Assembly (NCBI RefSeq): GCF_028694605.1
Contig: NZ_JAQVKP010000012.1
Coordinates: 1 to 64,000 of the forward strand
Length of the DNA: 64,000 nt
Source of the DNA: Sulfurimonas sp.
Lineage (GTDB): Bacteria; Campylobacterota; Campylobacteria; Campylobacterales; Sulfurimonadaceae
Direction of reading: 5' to 3'
Below the pieces are notes generated by a model, which was not told the origin of the DNA, ran no database searches, and was given only the letters and a program-made list of their open reading frames with translations. Of this stretch, positions 56,012 to 64,000 are shown one piece after another; within the stretch, counting starts at the first letter, position 1, and every line of letters starts with the position of its first letter. Both the position numbers and the translations under genes were made by a program.

Positions 56012-57331
56012 ATGATGAAAAACAAAAAACTTATTACGCTGGGTTTTGCCTCTGTTACAGTCGCTCTGGCTCTACTTTTTTCAACCAATCTTTTTGCCGC
56101 AACAGCAAAAAAAGAGCAGACAAAAGAGGCGTCTAGACTTGAAGCTTTAGCGAAATTTACAAAAGTCCTCAGTATTGTCGAGCAGTACAACGTTGACAAC
56201 GTAACGATTGAAGAGCTTATGGATAAAGCACTTCAGGGCATGATGAGCAATCTTGATGCGCATTCTAACTATCTCTCTCAAAAAGATTATAAAGATTTAA
56301 AAATCCAAACAAACGGTGAGTTTGGCGGTCTTGGTATTACTGTAGGCGTAAAAGACGGAGCGCTTACCGTTATTGCTCCGATAGAGGGTACGCCTGCGGA
56401 CAAAGCCGGTATAAAAGCCGGTGACATCATCTTAAAAATCAACGAAAAATCTACTCTTAACATGACTATTGATGAAGCTGTCTCTATTATGAGAGGAAAA
56501 GTAGGCACGAAAATTGAACTTACCATCGTCCGTGAGGGTGAGACAAAACCTCTTGCTATAAGTATCACAAGAGCCATTATCACTATAGAGTCGGTATATG
56601 CAAAAACTATCGGAGACAATATTCAGTATATCCGCGTCACAAACTTTGATAAAAAAGTTGTAAATGATGTCTCTAAAGCAATCAAACAAAAAAAAGCAAC
56701 GACAAAAGGAATCGTTCTTGATTTGAGAAACAACCCTGGGGGGCTTCTCGATCAAGCAGTTGGGCTTGTGGACATATTTGTCGATAAGGGAGACATTGTC
56801 TCACAAAAGGGCAAAAACAAAGCTGATGATGAAGTTTACACGGCAAAAGCGATTAACACCCTTACTAATGTCCCTCTTGTTGTCCTTGTCAATGGCGGAA
56901 GTGCTAGTGCCAGCGAAATCGTAAGCGGCGCACTTCAAGACCATAAAAGAGCGGTTGTCGTCGGTCAAAATACATTTGGAAAAGGAAGCGTTCAGGTCGT
57001 TTTACCGATAAATGAAGAAGAGGCAATCAAACTTACGGTAGCAAGATACTATCTGCCAAGCGGAAGAACTATTCAGGCTGTCGGCGTTAAGCCCGATATT
57101 GAGGTTTTGCCGGGTGAAGTAAAAACTAGCAAAAATGAGTTTGCATTAAAAGAAGCCGACCTCAAAAAACATTTGACCGAAGAGTTGGAAAAAGTAAACG
57201 GCACACAAGAGGAGAAAGGAGATAAAGTTGATACAAAACACATTATCTCCGATGAGATGATACAAAAAGACATTCAGCTTAAAGTGGGAACCGATATCAT
57301 CAAAGCTTTAATTATCACAAAAGGAGTATAA
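56012..57331 (+). CDS. ctpA: C-terminal processing protease, S41 family
   Basis: A 439-residue periplasmic serine protease. Signal or anchor at 1-29 ([18 protein letters not shown]), PDZ domain about 95-175 ([20 protein letters not shown]), S41 core with [15 protein letters not shown], catalytic Ser in [14 protein letters not shown] and Lys in [13 protein letters not shown]. It begins a rightward run with purC 2 bp behind. Cuts C-termini of exported proteins. Confidence 0.94.
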   Translation: MMKNKKLITLGFASVTVALALLFSTNLFAATAKKEQTKEASRLEALAKFTKVLSIVEQYNVDNVTIEELMDKALQGMMSNLDAHSNYLSQKDYKDLKIQTNGEFGGLGITVGVKDGALTVIAPIEGTPADKAGIKAGDIILKINEKSTLNMTIDEAVSIMRGKVGTKIELTIVREGETKPLAISITRAIITIESVYAKTIGDNIQYIRVTNFDKKVVNDVSKAIKQKKATTKGIVLDLRNNPGGLLDQAVGLVDIFVDKGDIVSQKGKNKADDEVYTAKAINTLTNVPLVVLVNGGSASASEIVSGALQDHKRAVVVGQNTFGKGSVQVVLPINEEEAIKLTVARYYLPSGRTIQAVGVKPDIEVLPGEVKTSKNEFALKEADLKKHLTEELEKVNGTQEEKGDKVDTKHIISDEMIQKDIQLKVGTDIIKALIITKGV

Positions 57332-57333
57332 CC

Positions 57334-58047
57334 ATGGAAAAAAGAGAGTTGATTTACGAAGGAAAAGCAAAAAAACTTTTTACGACTGATGATGCAAATT
57401 TGCTTATCTCAGAGTTCAAAGATGATTTAACTGCGTTTAACGGAGAGAAAAAGTCAAGCGAAGCAGGCAAAGGCGCACTGAACAATAAAATCTCTACAGA
57501 ACTTTTCAAGCTCTTGGCTGAAGATGGCATTCCAACACACTTTGTCAAGATGCTTGATGACAATCACATGCTCCACAAAAGAACAGATGTTATTCTCATC
57601 GAAGTAATCGTTCGCAACATTGCAACGGGGAGTTTGAGTAAAAATCTTGGAATTAAAGACGGTACGGTACTTCCTTTTACGCTCGTTGAGTTTGACTACA
57701 AAAATGATGCACTAGGCGATCCAAAACTAAACGACCAACACGCACTTATCTTAGGGCTTGTAAAGTATCAAGATGAACTTGACAAACTCCGCCGTATGGC
57801 AAGAGAGATAAATGATATCCTAAAGCCGTACTTTGCAGCAAAAGGTCTCAATCTTGTTGACTTTAAACTTGAATTTGGGAAAGATAGCAGCGGCAATATC
57901 ATTTTGATTGATGAAATCAGCCCTGATAACTGCCGTTTTTGGGATATGCAAAGCGGTGAAAAAATGGATAAAGACAGATTTCGCCAAGGTTTGGGCGGGT
58001 TGAAGATGGCGTATGAAGAAGTTTTAAACAGAATATTAAGCAAATAA
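57334..58047 (+). CDS. purC: SAICAR synthetase
   Basis: A 237-residue ATP-dependent ligase joining CAIR with aspartate. [16 protein letters not shown] opens the ATP lobe; [24 protein letters not shown] and [13 protein letters not shown] are the family motifs. Two bases after ctpA and 15 before purS, in one transcript. Confidence 0.97.
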   Translation: MEKRELIYEGKAKKLFTTDDANLLISEFKDDLTAFNGEKKSSEAGKGALNNKISTELFKLLAEDGIPTHFVKMLDDNHMLHKRTDVILIEVIVRNIATGSLSKNLGIKDGTVLPFTLVEFDYKNDALGDPKLNDQHALILGLVKYQDELDKLRRMAREINDILKPYFAAKGLNLVDFKLEFGKDSSGNIILIDEISPDNCRFWDMQSGEKMDKDRFRQGLGGLKMAYEEVLNRILSK

Positions 58048-58062
58048 AAAAAAGGTGATATC

Positions 58063-58305
58063 ATGAAAGCGATAGTTAATGTATTTTTAAAAGCAGGTGT
58101 ATTGGATTCTCAGGGAAAAGCGGTGCATCATGCTCTTGAATCCATCCACTTCAGCAACGTAGAGGATGTACGTGTCGGCAAACAGATTATTCTTAAGATA
58201 AATGAAAGCGATGAGAAAAAAGCTATGGCAGATGTTACAAAAATGTGCGAAGAGCTTCTTGCAAATACAGTTATAGAAGACTATACAATCGAGATTATCA
58301 AATGA
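58063..58305 (+). CDS. purS: FGAM synthase subunit PurS
   Basis: An 80-residue dimeric subunit that joins PurL and PurQ and passes ammonia. AIVNVFLKAGVLDSQGKAV and VRVGKQI fit the family. AAAGGTG lies about 7 nt before ATG. Its stop overlaps purQ (ATGA). Confidence 0.95.
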   Translation: MKAIVNVFLKAGVLDSQGKAVHHALESIHFSNVEDVRVGKQIILKINESDEKKAMADVTKMCEELLANTVIEDYTIEIIK

Positions 58306-58976
58306 AAGTAACGATATTACAGTTTCCAGGTACTAACTGTGAGTACGATACAGAGCATGCTTTTAAATCCTTAGGCGCAAAAACAGAGATTTTATGGCAT
58401 AAATCCGAGGTTGTGCCGGAAGATACCGATTTGCTAGTAGTAGCAGGCGGATTCAGCTATGGCGACTACTTAAGAAGCGGCGCTATCGCAAAGTTTAGTC
58501 CTGTCATGAAAGCTGTGACGAAATATGCAAACAAAGGTGGAAAAGTTTTAGGTATATGTAACGGTTTTCAAGTACTAACGGAAGCAGGTCTCCTACCGGG
58601 TGCACTTAAGAGAAATGAGAGCCTGCACTTTCTCTCAAAGCACCATCACCTTAAAGTCGTGAACAATGACAATGTTTTTTTAAAAGAACTAAATAGCGGT
58701 GATGTTGTCAATGTTCCCATAGCTCATCATGACGGAAACTACTACATAGATGAAAATGGTTTAAAAGAGCTTTATGCAAACAACCAGGTTCTTCTAAAGT
58801 ATTGTGATGCAGAGGGTAAAGAGAAAAATCCAAACGGAAGCGTTGATGCGATTGCCGGTGTTTGCAACAAAGAAAAGAATGTCTTTGGGCTTATGCCTCA
58901 TCCCGAGAGAGCAATGGAAGCAATATTAGGAAGCAGTGACGGCGTCAAAATGCTTCAAGGGTTTTTACAAGCGTGA
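58302..58976 (+). CDS. purQ: FGAM synthase glutaminase subunit PurQ
   Basis: A 224-residue class I glutaminase supplying ammonia to PurL. Catalytic Cys86 in GICNGFQVL and His/Glu near the end in LMPHPERAME; FPGTNCEYDTEHA opens it. ATG at 58302 overlaps the purS stop by 4 bp; a longer frame to 58245 is not needed. PurL lies 50 kb away. Confidence 0.96.
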   Translation: MKVTILQFPGTNCEYDTEHAFKSLGAKTEILWHKSEVVPEDTDLLVVAGGFSYGDYLRSGAIAKFSPVMKAVTKYANKGGKVLGICNGFQVLTEAGLLPGALKRNESLHFLSKHHHLKVVNNDNVFLKELNSGDVVNVPIAHHDGNYYIDENGLKELYANNQVLLKYCDAEGKEKNPNGSVDAIAGVCNKEKNVFGLMPHPERAMEAILGSSDGVKMLQGFLQA

Positions 58977-60091
58977 TTAAACTCCTCTTTATATGGCTTT
59001 TTTGCTCAAGCTTGGTATTTGCCAATGCTAATGTTTCAGGGGATGGGGCAAATGCTGATGTTCCCTATGAAGAGGCTATTGAAGAGGCATCTAAAGCTCT
59101 CTATCTTAACTTTGAAAAGATTCCTCAAAGAGTTCTTAAAGGGGAAGTTTTTCCCATAACTATTAAAACTCTTTGTGTTATTCAAGACTTTGATGATATC
59201 CAGTATAAACTCTCAAATATGCAAGGGCTTAAAATGCTCGGCGATACACCCTCAAGAGTTAAAGATGCAAAATACTACTATGATACTTTTTACTTTATAG
59301 CAACCTCACAAAATGCAAAACTTCCTGATTTTGAAGCAACTCTCATTCATACAAGTAAGAAAAACTACCAAAGTACGCAACTTAGCGGAGAAACTTTAAA
59401 TGTTATCTCCCTTAACCCAAAAAGCGATTTCTCCAATATAATTGCAAACTCTTTTGAGATAGTAGAGTATAAAACAACAAGCTATGATGCAACACACAAC
59501 ATTGTTGTTTTTGTTGCCACTGCACAAAATTGTGATATTTCTGCTTTAAAGCTAGGCGGTGTTTATAAACAGGGGATTGAGTCTGTTACAAACTCTTTTA
59601 CGGATGCTAAGATTACCTATTATGCCATAATCGGCAAAAGCGTCCAAACACTCTCTTTTTCCTATTTTAATCTTATAAAAAATAGATTTATTTTTGTCAA
59701 CATACCCATTATAGTCAATGATGACAGCGTTACAACACAAAGTGATTTAAAACCAAAAGATCAATCAAATGAGATTCTAAAAATGGGAGCTGCCGCGATA
59801 GTGGCTTTTGTTGCCTTTATTATTATTTTGTGGAGAAGAAAGTATATCTACCTTGTTTTTATAGCACTTCCGCTTGCCTACATCCTCTCTATCGCTCTCC
59901 CATCAAAAGAGGTTTGTATCAAAGAGGGTTCTGCAATCTATCTGCTTCCGATGTCCAATGGAACTATTTTTGAGCAAGCTCCCAAAGAGTACCATCTCCA
60001 AAAAGAGGCAGAAGTAAAAGGTTGGACAAAAGTGCAGCTTCAAGACCAAAAAATAGGCTGGGTAAAAAATGAAGATTTTTGCTCAAATTAG
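58973..60091 (+). CDS. Secreted/membrane protein of unknown function with SH3-like end
   Basis: A 372-residue envelope protein. Signal peptide 1-17, then a long beta-rich periplasmic part (40-255), two helices at about 266-284 and 289-311, and a C-terminal SH3-like domain (IKEGSAIYLLPMSNGTIFEQ and IGWVKNEDFC). The layout recalls BatD-type proteins, but no family is certain. GTG start overlaps purQ by 4 bp; the end overlaps plsC by 23 bp, so the gene lies in the purine operon. Confidence 0.6.
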   Translation: MIKLLFIWLFCSSLVFANANVSGDGANADVPYEEAIEEASKALYLNFEKIPQRVLKGEVFPITIKTLCVIQDFDDIQYKLSNMQGLKMLGDTPSRVKDAKYYYDTFYFIATSQNAKLPDFEATLIHTSKKNYQSTQLSGETLNVISLNPKSDFSNIIANSFEIVEYKTTSYDATHNIVVFVATAQNCDISALKLGGVYKQGIESVTNSFTDAKITYYAIIGKSVQTLSFSYFNLIKNRFIFVNIPIIVNDDSVTTQSDLKPKDQSNEILKMGAAAIVAFVAFIIILWRRKYIYLVFIALPLAYILSIALPSKEVCIKEGSAIYLLPMSNGTIFEQAPKEYHLQKEAEVKGWTKVQLQDQKIGWVKNEDFCSN

Positions 60092-60767
60092 CTGGCTCTA
60101 CGCAACCATCATTATAGCCATATCGCTTGGCTTGATGATTTTTACATTTTACATTCTCCCAAAACCATACAGCAGAAAATTAGCCGCATGGCTTATCCGA
60201 CTTAGCACTTTTTTCTCTACAGAGGTAATTGGCAAAGAGGATCCAAAAGCACAAATCTTTTTAATGAACCATCAAAGCGATTTAGATATTGCCGTGATGG
60301 AAACTATCACACCTAGAGACATTGCATGGGTGGCAAAAAAAGAACTTTTTGATATCCCTTTTTTCGGTTTGGCACTAAAATTTCCAAAAGATATCGCCGT
60401 TGAAAGAGAAAGTAAAACATCACTTATAAAACTTCTCAAAGATGCAAAAAAAGTTGTCAGTACAAACAGAGCCATTGCAATGTTTCCTGAAGGTACCCGC
60501 TCTGCCACCGGAACGATGCTCCCTTTTAAATCGGGTGCAAAAATGGTAGCTGATGCAAACTCCCTTATAGTGCAACCTGTCGTTCTAATAGAAACCGCAA
60601 AACACTACAACACAAAAAAATTTCTATATAAACCCGGAAGAATCAAAGTGGTATTTTTAGAATCGTTTGTGGCAGATAAAAACGATAGCGAGTGGCTGAA
60701 TAACTTAAGAATCAAGATGCAGAAGGTCTATAACGATGAGCTGGCAAACCATCCTCGCCATAGGTAG
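60069..60767 (+). CDS. plsC: 1-acyl-glycerol-3-phosphate acyltransferase
   Basis: A 232-residue membrane acyltransferase making phosphatidic acid. N-terminal helix 11-30; catalytic His68 and Asp73 in NHQSDLDI; FPEGTRSATG in the phosphate-binding motif near 137. Start within the end of the preceding gene; overlaps crcB by 32 bp, so translation is coupled. Confidence 0.93.
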   Translation: MKIFAQISWLYATIIIAISLGLMIFTFYILPKPYSRKLAAWLIRLSTFFSTEVIGKEDPKAQIFLMNHQSDLDIAVMETITPRDIAWVAKKELFDIPFFGLALKFPKDIAVERESKTSLIKLLKDAKKVVSTNRAIAMFPEGTRSATGTMLPFKSGAKMVADANSLIVQPVVLIETAKHYNTKKFLYKPGRIKVVFLESFVADKNDSEWLNNLRIKMQKVYNDELANHPRHR

Positions 60768-61125
60768 CGGCGGTTTTATCGGGGCGGTGCTGCGTGCCTA
60801 TCTAAACGGGGTAATTTCACACAGAATGCCCCATGATTTACCTTTTGGAACGCTTGGGGTAAATCTGGGCGGCAGTTTTGTAATGGGCGTACTTATCGCC
60901 TACTTTATGCACACAACCTTTTTTTCACTCCATGTTAAATCTTTTCTCACAACCGGCATTTTGGGCGGACTTACAACCTACTCTACATTTGCCATTGAGA
61001 GTTTTTTACTCCTTAACAGCGGGCAAATCGCTCTCGCACTTGCAAATATCTCACTTAATGCCTTTGGTTCTATTTTTATGGCAGGAAGCGGTTTTTATAT
61101 CGTAAAGCTTTTTTTCAAAGCATAA
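60736..61125 (+). CDS. crcB: Fluoride channel CrcB/Fluc
   Basis: A 129-residue four-helix fluoride exporter, working as an antiparallel dimer. GSGGFIGAVLRAYL, FGTLGVNLGGSFVMG and TGILGGLTTYSTFAIE are typical. No fluoride riboswitch motif was seen; it is expressed with plsC through a 32-bp overlap. Converges on the ABC ATPase, with an 11-bp overlap. Confidence 0.95.
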   Translation: MSWQTILAIGSGGFIGAVLRAYLNGVISHRMPHDLPFGTLGVNLGGSFVMGVLIAYFMHTTFFSLHVKSFLTTGILGGLTTYSTFAIESFLLLNSGQIALALANISLNAFGSIFMAGSGFYIVKLFFKA

Positions 61126-61678
61126 TTATCTCATCCGCGCACCACTTAGCCAAATCCAAATCATGCGTGATGAGCAGCATTCCCATGTCGTCCAAATGGT
61201 GCACAAGCATCCGCATTACATCAAGTTGGATAACATTGTCAAGTGCGGAGGTTGGCTCATCGAGCAAAAGAAGTTCCGGCTTCATAAGCATTGCACGCAA
61301 AATGGAAGCACGCTGGAGTTGTCCGCCTGAGAGTTCATGGGGAAGTTTAAAAAGCAACTCACGCTCAAGTTTGACGCTTGTAAGATAAAACTCTAAATCA
61401 TCAAGTTTTGCCACATCTTTTATCTGATTTAAAAGCGTATAGCTAGGATGAAAAGAACTGTATGGGTCTTGAAATACCTCTGAGCAAACGGAGTGTTTAA
61501 TCTCTCCGCTGAGGGGTTTTAAGTTGCCAAGAATAAGTTCAAAAATAGTGCTTTTCCCTGCTCCACTCTCGCCTACTATCGCTTTTATCTCCCCTTTTTT
61601 TAATGAAAACGAGAGGTTTTCAAAAAGCATAGACTCTTTTTTATATCCAAAAGAGAGATTCTTTACCTCTAAAACCAT
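61115..61678 (-). CDS. ABC transporter ATPase, peptide/nickel type, short
   Basis: A 187-residue ATPase. Walker A GESGAGKST at 36-44, Q-loop FQDPYSS, signature ELSGGQLQRASIL, Walker B LLLLDEPTSAL and H-loop LITHDLDL are intact. It lacks the about 60 C-terminal residues of most Dpp/Nik ATPases. No permease or binding protein is adjacent, so it is an orphan here. 6 bp after dUTPase stop. Confidence 0.87.
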   Translation of the reverse strand: MVLEVKNLSFGYKKESMLFENLSFSLKKGEIKAIVGESGAGKSTIFELILGNLKPLSGEIKHSVCSEVFQDPYSSFHPSYTLLNQIKDVAKLDDLEFYLTSVKLERELLFKLPHELSGGQLQRASILRAMLMKPELLLLDEPTSALDNVIQLDVMRMLVHHLDDMGMLLITHDLDLAKWCADEIIML

Positions 61679-61684
61679 AGATAT

Positions 61685-62377
61685 TTAGCTATTGCTTTGT
61701 GCAGGATATAGCTTTTCAAGCTCTTCATAAAGTTCTGCCGGTGCGATATCGCTGTTTTGTTCCAAAACTCTCTGCATAACCACATTATCCTCTTCGCCAT
61801 TCCAGACCTTAATGTAAGAACCATCTTTGTAGCCATGGTCTTGTCTAAACTGGTTAAGGATGTTTTTACCTACATAGAGCTTATAGAGTGTCTCAAGATC
61901 AAGAGCGCTCATCACAACCAAGTCAAAAAAATCATTGACCAATTTTTCTAAACTGAACTCATTTTTCAAGAGTGACTCAAGCATGATGGCTTCGATTTTT
62001 TCCATAATCTCATTTTCATTGGCAAAGAGACTATTTTTGACAATAATCTTCTCAAAACTCTTTGCATCAGCAAGGGAAGATGCGATTGCACCGATACCGC
62101 TTTGTGCATGTTGCGCATCCAGTTCTATAGCCAAACTCATTATAAAGTGCCAAACATCAACAACTTCTATCTGCAAGTTTGCCCAATTGGCCTCTTTGTC
62201 GATGTTCTTCCAATGCTTCCAAGAAAAACTATCTATCATCTCGGCACACTCCATGTAGATACAACGCTTCCAGTTGATAACCTTGTTGTTTTTTGTAATC
62301 CCGCTTGTCCATTTGTCGCCATTTGTAGCCTTGTTTAAATCGGCTTGCAGCTGTAGCATAAGTGATATTTTGTCCAT
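61685..62377 (-). CDS. dut: Dimeric all-alpha dUTPase
   Basis: A 230-residue dUTP diphosphatase of the dimeric MazG-like superfamily, keeping uracil out of DNA. Metal motif ECAEMIDSFSWKHWK and EVVDVWHFIMSLAIEL (ExxxD-type), then GYKDGSYIKVWNGEEDN near the end. This dimeric type is the one of Campylobacter. ABC ATPase gene follows by 6 bp. Confidence 0.92.
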   Translation of the reverse strand: MDKISLMLQLQADLNKATNGDKWTSGITKNNKVINWKRCIYMECAEMIDSFSWKHWKNIDKEANWANLQIEVVDVWHFIMSLAIELDAQHAQSGIGAIASSLADAKSFEKIIVKNSLFANENEIMEKIEAIMLESLLKNEFSLEKLVNDFFDLVVMSALDLETLYKLYVGKNILNQFRQDHGYKDGSYIKVWNGEEDNVVMQRVLEQNSDIAPAELYEELEKLYPAQSNS

Positions 62378-62449
62378 ATTTTCTCTCTCAAATTTAATTC
62401 GCCTATTGTACCGAATATGCTAAAATAGCGCACTTAAATTGAGAGCTGT

Positions 62450-62623
62450 ATGAAAAGAATTGACTGTAGAAAATGCGAATACTATTTTGTCACATGGGAA
62501 GCCGCAAGACCACATGGATGCAAGGCGTATGGGTTTAAATCGCCGCAAATCCCATCTTTAGTTGTCTTTCAAAGTAGCAGGAGTGAGTGCGCTATATTCA
62601 AAGAGAAAAGTTCGTCCAAATAA
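62450..62623 (+). CDS. Small four-cysteine, probable metal-binding protein
   Basis: A 57-residue protein beginning MKRIDCRKCEYYFVTWEAA. Cys6, Cys9, Cys24 and Cys47 make a CxxC...C...C set that could hold zinc. The middle (YGFKSPQIPSLVVFQSS) has the look of a conserved short family in Campylobacterota and deltaproteobacteria. TAAAAT lies about 25 bp before ATG. The last 26 bp overlap the end of the convergent gene. Confidence 0.65.
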   Translation: MKRIDCRKCEYYFVTWEAARPHGCKAYGFKSPQIPSLVVFQSSRSECAIFKEKSSSK

Positions 62624-63023
62624 GTTTTTTGCCAAATCCAAGAGTGTTGTCGGTGAATTTGAAATAGTTGATTTTTATCTGCCAAAGTTTTGGGTTCATG
62701 GCAAGTGCGTAAGGGAAATTTTTAAAGTATAACTTTTTTAAACTCTCATCTTCCAATGGCAAAAACTCGCCTCTGAACTGAACTCCCTCTATCTTACCCA
62801 CGATTTTTGTCTCTAAAACCACCGTTCCGGCTATTTTTGGATTAATTGTTATATTTTTTATATGTGTTGTCTCATCACTGCTTGCTACGACAAAAGAGAT
62901 TTGTTGGGCATCGTAAGCGTAAAATAGGTTGCATGCACTAAGCTCGCTGTCGTCTATAGTAGCAAGTGTAAGTACATGATGTTTTTGTAAAAAGGAGTCT
63001 ATTTTTTTTAAATCATTTAACAT
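62598..63023 (-). CDS. Pyridoxamine-5'-phosphate-oxidase-like FMN-binding protein
   Basis: A 141-residue split-barrel flavin protein. HHVLTLATIDDSELSACNLF and FVVASSDETTHIKNITINP are typical of PNPOx-like/general stress proteins. Too short and lacking PdxH substrate residues, so not the vitamin B6 enzyme. Overlaps the next upstream gene by 11 bp. Confidence 0.75.
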   Translation of the reverse strand: MLNDLKKIDSFLQKHHVLTLATIDDSELSACNLFYAYDAQQISFVVASSDETTHIKNITINPKIAGTVVLETKIVGKIEGVQFRGEFLPLEDESLKKLYFKNFPYALAMNPKLWQIKINYFKFTDNTLGFGKKLIWTNFSL

Positions 63024-63249
63024 TGAAATTCTTATAAAGACGCTTTTCTAAATCTTCCAAAGAGTTAATCTCTCTTTTAGATAGCATCAGCCGTGCAGTA
63101 TCATCATTAGCCATTGTCTCAAACATCTCTTTTGGAGAAGTCATCTTATAGTGGCTCTTGAGAAAATCGAGCAAGACTTCAAAGTTATCACTTTTTTTCT
63201 CGCTGGATTGCTTAAAAAATTTAAAATCGTTCCAATCTATCTCAATCAC
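63013..63249 (-). CDS. Small protein of unknown function
   Basis: A 78-residue acidic, helical protein with Phe and Lys (DWNDFKFFKQSSEKKSDNF). No motif recognised. Overlaps the PLP gene by 8 bp upstream and the flavin-type gene by 11 bp, so it belongs to that operon. Confidence 0.55.
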   Translation of the reverse strand: MIEIDWNDFKFFKQSSEKKSDNFEVLLDFLKSHYKMTSPKEMFETMANDDTARLMLSKREINSLEDLEKRLYKNFNVK

Positions 63250-64000
63250 TTTTTCTTCCTATGCTTTGCAATGCTTTTTGCAGGTTTTCTATTATTTGTG
63301 CCATTTTAGCAGATGAGAGAGCAAAGTTCAACCTCATAAAACCGCTTCCCTCTCTGCCAAAACTTATCCCTGCACTAAGCCCAAGCTTTGCATCTTTTAC
63401 AAAAAACTCTCTTAGCTCTTTATCCTTTAAAAGCATACCTCTACAATCAAGCCAGGCGAGATAAGTTCCCTCAATCGGAGTTATTTTTATAAAATGCGGA
63501 TATTGATCACACAACTCTTTTAATAGAAGAAAATTTTTATAAAGATGGATTTTAAGCTCTTCAAGCCACTCTTTACCATCTTTATATGCCGCTTCAAAGG
63601 CTATATGCGAGAGTGAGCTTCCAAATGCAAAATGTCTTTTATCGTACACCTTTTTAAATTTAGCTCTTAACTCATCATTTGTTATGGCAACCGTGCTTAT
63701 GGCAAACCCTGCCATGTTAAATGTTTTTCCTACGCCTATGGCGGTTATGGTTATATCTCTTGCTTTATCGTTTAGCGATGCAAATGGTATATGAATATTT
63801 GGAGCATAAACTAAATCGGAGTGTATTTCGTCACTAAAAACTATGATGTTATGTTTTAGGCAAATCTCTAAAATCTCTTCTAGCTCCTCTCTTCTCCAAA
63901 CTCGCCCTACAGGATTGTGCGGAGAACAAAGAAGCAGAAGTTTTGTTTTTTCATCTATTTTTGACTTTAAATCTTCTATATCAAACGAGTAAGTTCCATC
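63242..64000 (-). CDS. PatB/MalY-type aminotransferase, incomplete at window edge
   Basis: At least 252 residues of a fold-type I PLP enzyme; its N-terminus lies beyond the right edge. Reading leftward: CSPHNPVGRVWRREELEEI, VFSDEIHSDL (PLP-binding Asp), and GVGKTFNMAG with the PLP lysine (the usual SATKTFN is here GVGKTFN). The C-terminal part follows to 63242. Members are cystathionine beta-lyases or aminotransferases. The frame is open to base 64000. Confidence 0.88.
   Translation of the reverse strand, partial: DGTYSFDIEDLKSKIDEKTKLLLLCSPHNPVGRVWRREELEEILEICLKHNIIVFSDEIHSDLVYAPNIHIPFASLNDKARDITITAIGVGKTFNMAGFAISTVAITNDELRAKFKKVYDKRHFAFGSSLSHIAFEAAYKDGKEWLEELKIHLYKNFLLLKELCDQYPHFIKITPIEGTYLAWLDCRGMLLKDKELREFFVKDAKLGLSAGISFGREGSGFMRLNFALSSAKMAQIIENLQKALQSIGRKSD

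Noticed and set aside
60069-60767. Sequencing error explaining the 32-bp plsC/crcB overlap
   Set aside because: Both proteins keep conserved termini within the overlap, so the overlap appears genuine.
61010-61125. Fluoride riboswitch controlling crcB
   Set aside because: crcB starts inside plsC and no crcB-motif RNA was recognised upstream.
61115-61678. Truncated pseudogene of a peptide transporter ATPase
   Set aside because: All motifs from Walker A to the H-loop are intact and the frame ends cleanly, so a functional short form is more likely.

Overview
The window looks like chromosome from a Campylobacterota (epsilonproteobacterial) bacterium, most likely close to Sulfurimonas. This is inferred from the AT-rich sequence, dense short-spaced genes on both strands, an all-alpha dimeric dUTPase, a PEB4-type PpiC chaperone, class II aldolase, small PurL with separate PurS and PurQ, NosL, haem-type sensory proteins and a large Mo-oxidoreductase with FeS and NrfD partners. 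No rRNA, tRNA, CRISPR, prophage or complete insertion sequence was seen. No gene-free stretch exceeds 300 bases; the largest gaps (1436-1671, 13756-13962, 42119-42333, 51726-51932) are described individually.

Layout. 0.1-1.6 kb: a toxin-antitoxin pair (AbiEii-like nucleotidyltransferase plus HigA-like antitoxin) with its own palindromic operator. 1.6-13.2 kb: housekeeping genes (purH, a haem-sensor GGDEF/EAL protein, a MOSC protein, purL, a Gre factor, an HDOD protein, RNase R, holA). 13.2-14.7 kb: a small accessory island with a 5'-truncated fic gene and a PIN-domain toxin-antitoxin pair bracketed by a 30-bp direct repeat. 14.7-22.5 kb: ilvC, an unknown gene, and an RND efflux operon (permease, adaptor, outer-membrane factor) divergent from a MarR regulator with a perfect operator. 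22.6-26.5 kb: a potassium unit (one-helix micropeptide, KdpD-like kinase, KdpE-like regulator, KtrB, KtrA). 26.5-31.7 kb: ruvX, mnmE, khpB/jag, yidC, yidD, rnpA, rpmH, all read leftward from rpmH, the conserved membrane-insertion and RNA-processing cluster.

31.7-46 kb: clpB with a consensus promoter overlapped by an HspR-type (HAIR-like) repeat, a nitroreductase, a PLP enzyme, PEB4-like chaperone, nth, cmoA, fba, a DUF342/FapA-like protein with a DNA-binding/coiled-coil partner, an XRE-type regulator pair, HU, a secreted cyclophilin and a PiT phosphate transporter. 45.6-51.7 kb: NosL-like lipoprotein, a TlpA-like thioredoxin and a three-gene Mo-oxidoreductase operon. 51.9-55.9 kb: a leftward operon of hemerythrin, NnrS-like membrane protein, aroK, thioredoxin-like protein and hisD. 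56-61.1 kb: a rightward run ctpA, purC, purS, purQ, unknown envelope protein, plsC, crcB. 61.1-64 kb: an ABC ATPase, dUTPase, a four-cysteine small protein, a flavin-type oxidase-like protein, an unknown gene and a PatB/MalY-type aminotransferase cut by the window edge.

How the parts connect: five de novo purine enzymes or subunits (PurH, PurL, PurC, PurS, PurQ) are spread over three loci, and the small PurL at 6-8 kb needs the PurS and PurQ encoded at 58 kb. The most unusual signals are regulatory or mobile: flanking repeats around the PIN module, two long inverted repeats near 26.5 and 46.1 kb, a Kdp-type signalling pair fused to a Ktr transporter with a KdpF-like micropeptide, and a probable non-canonical start for rnpA.
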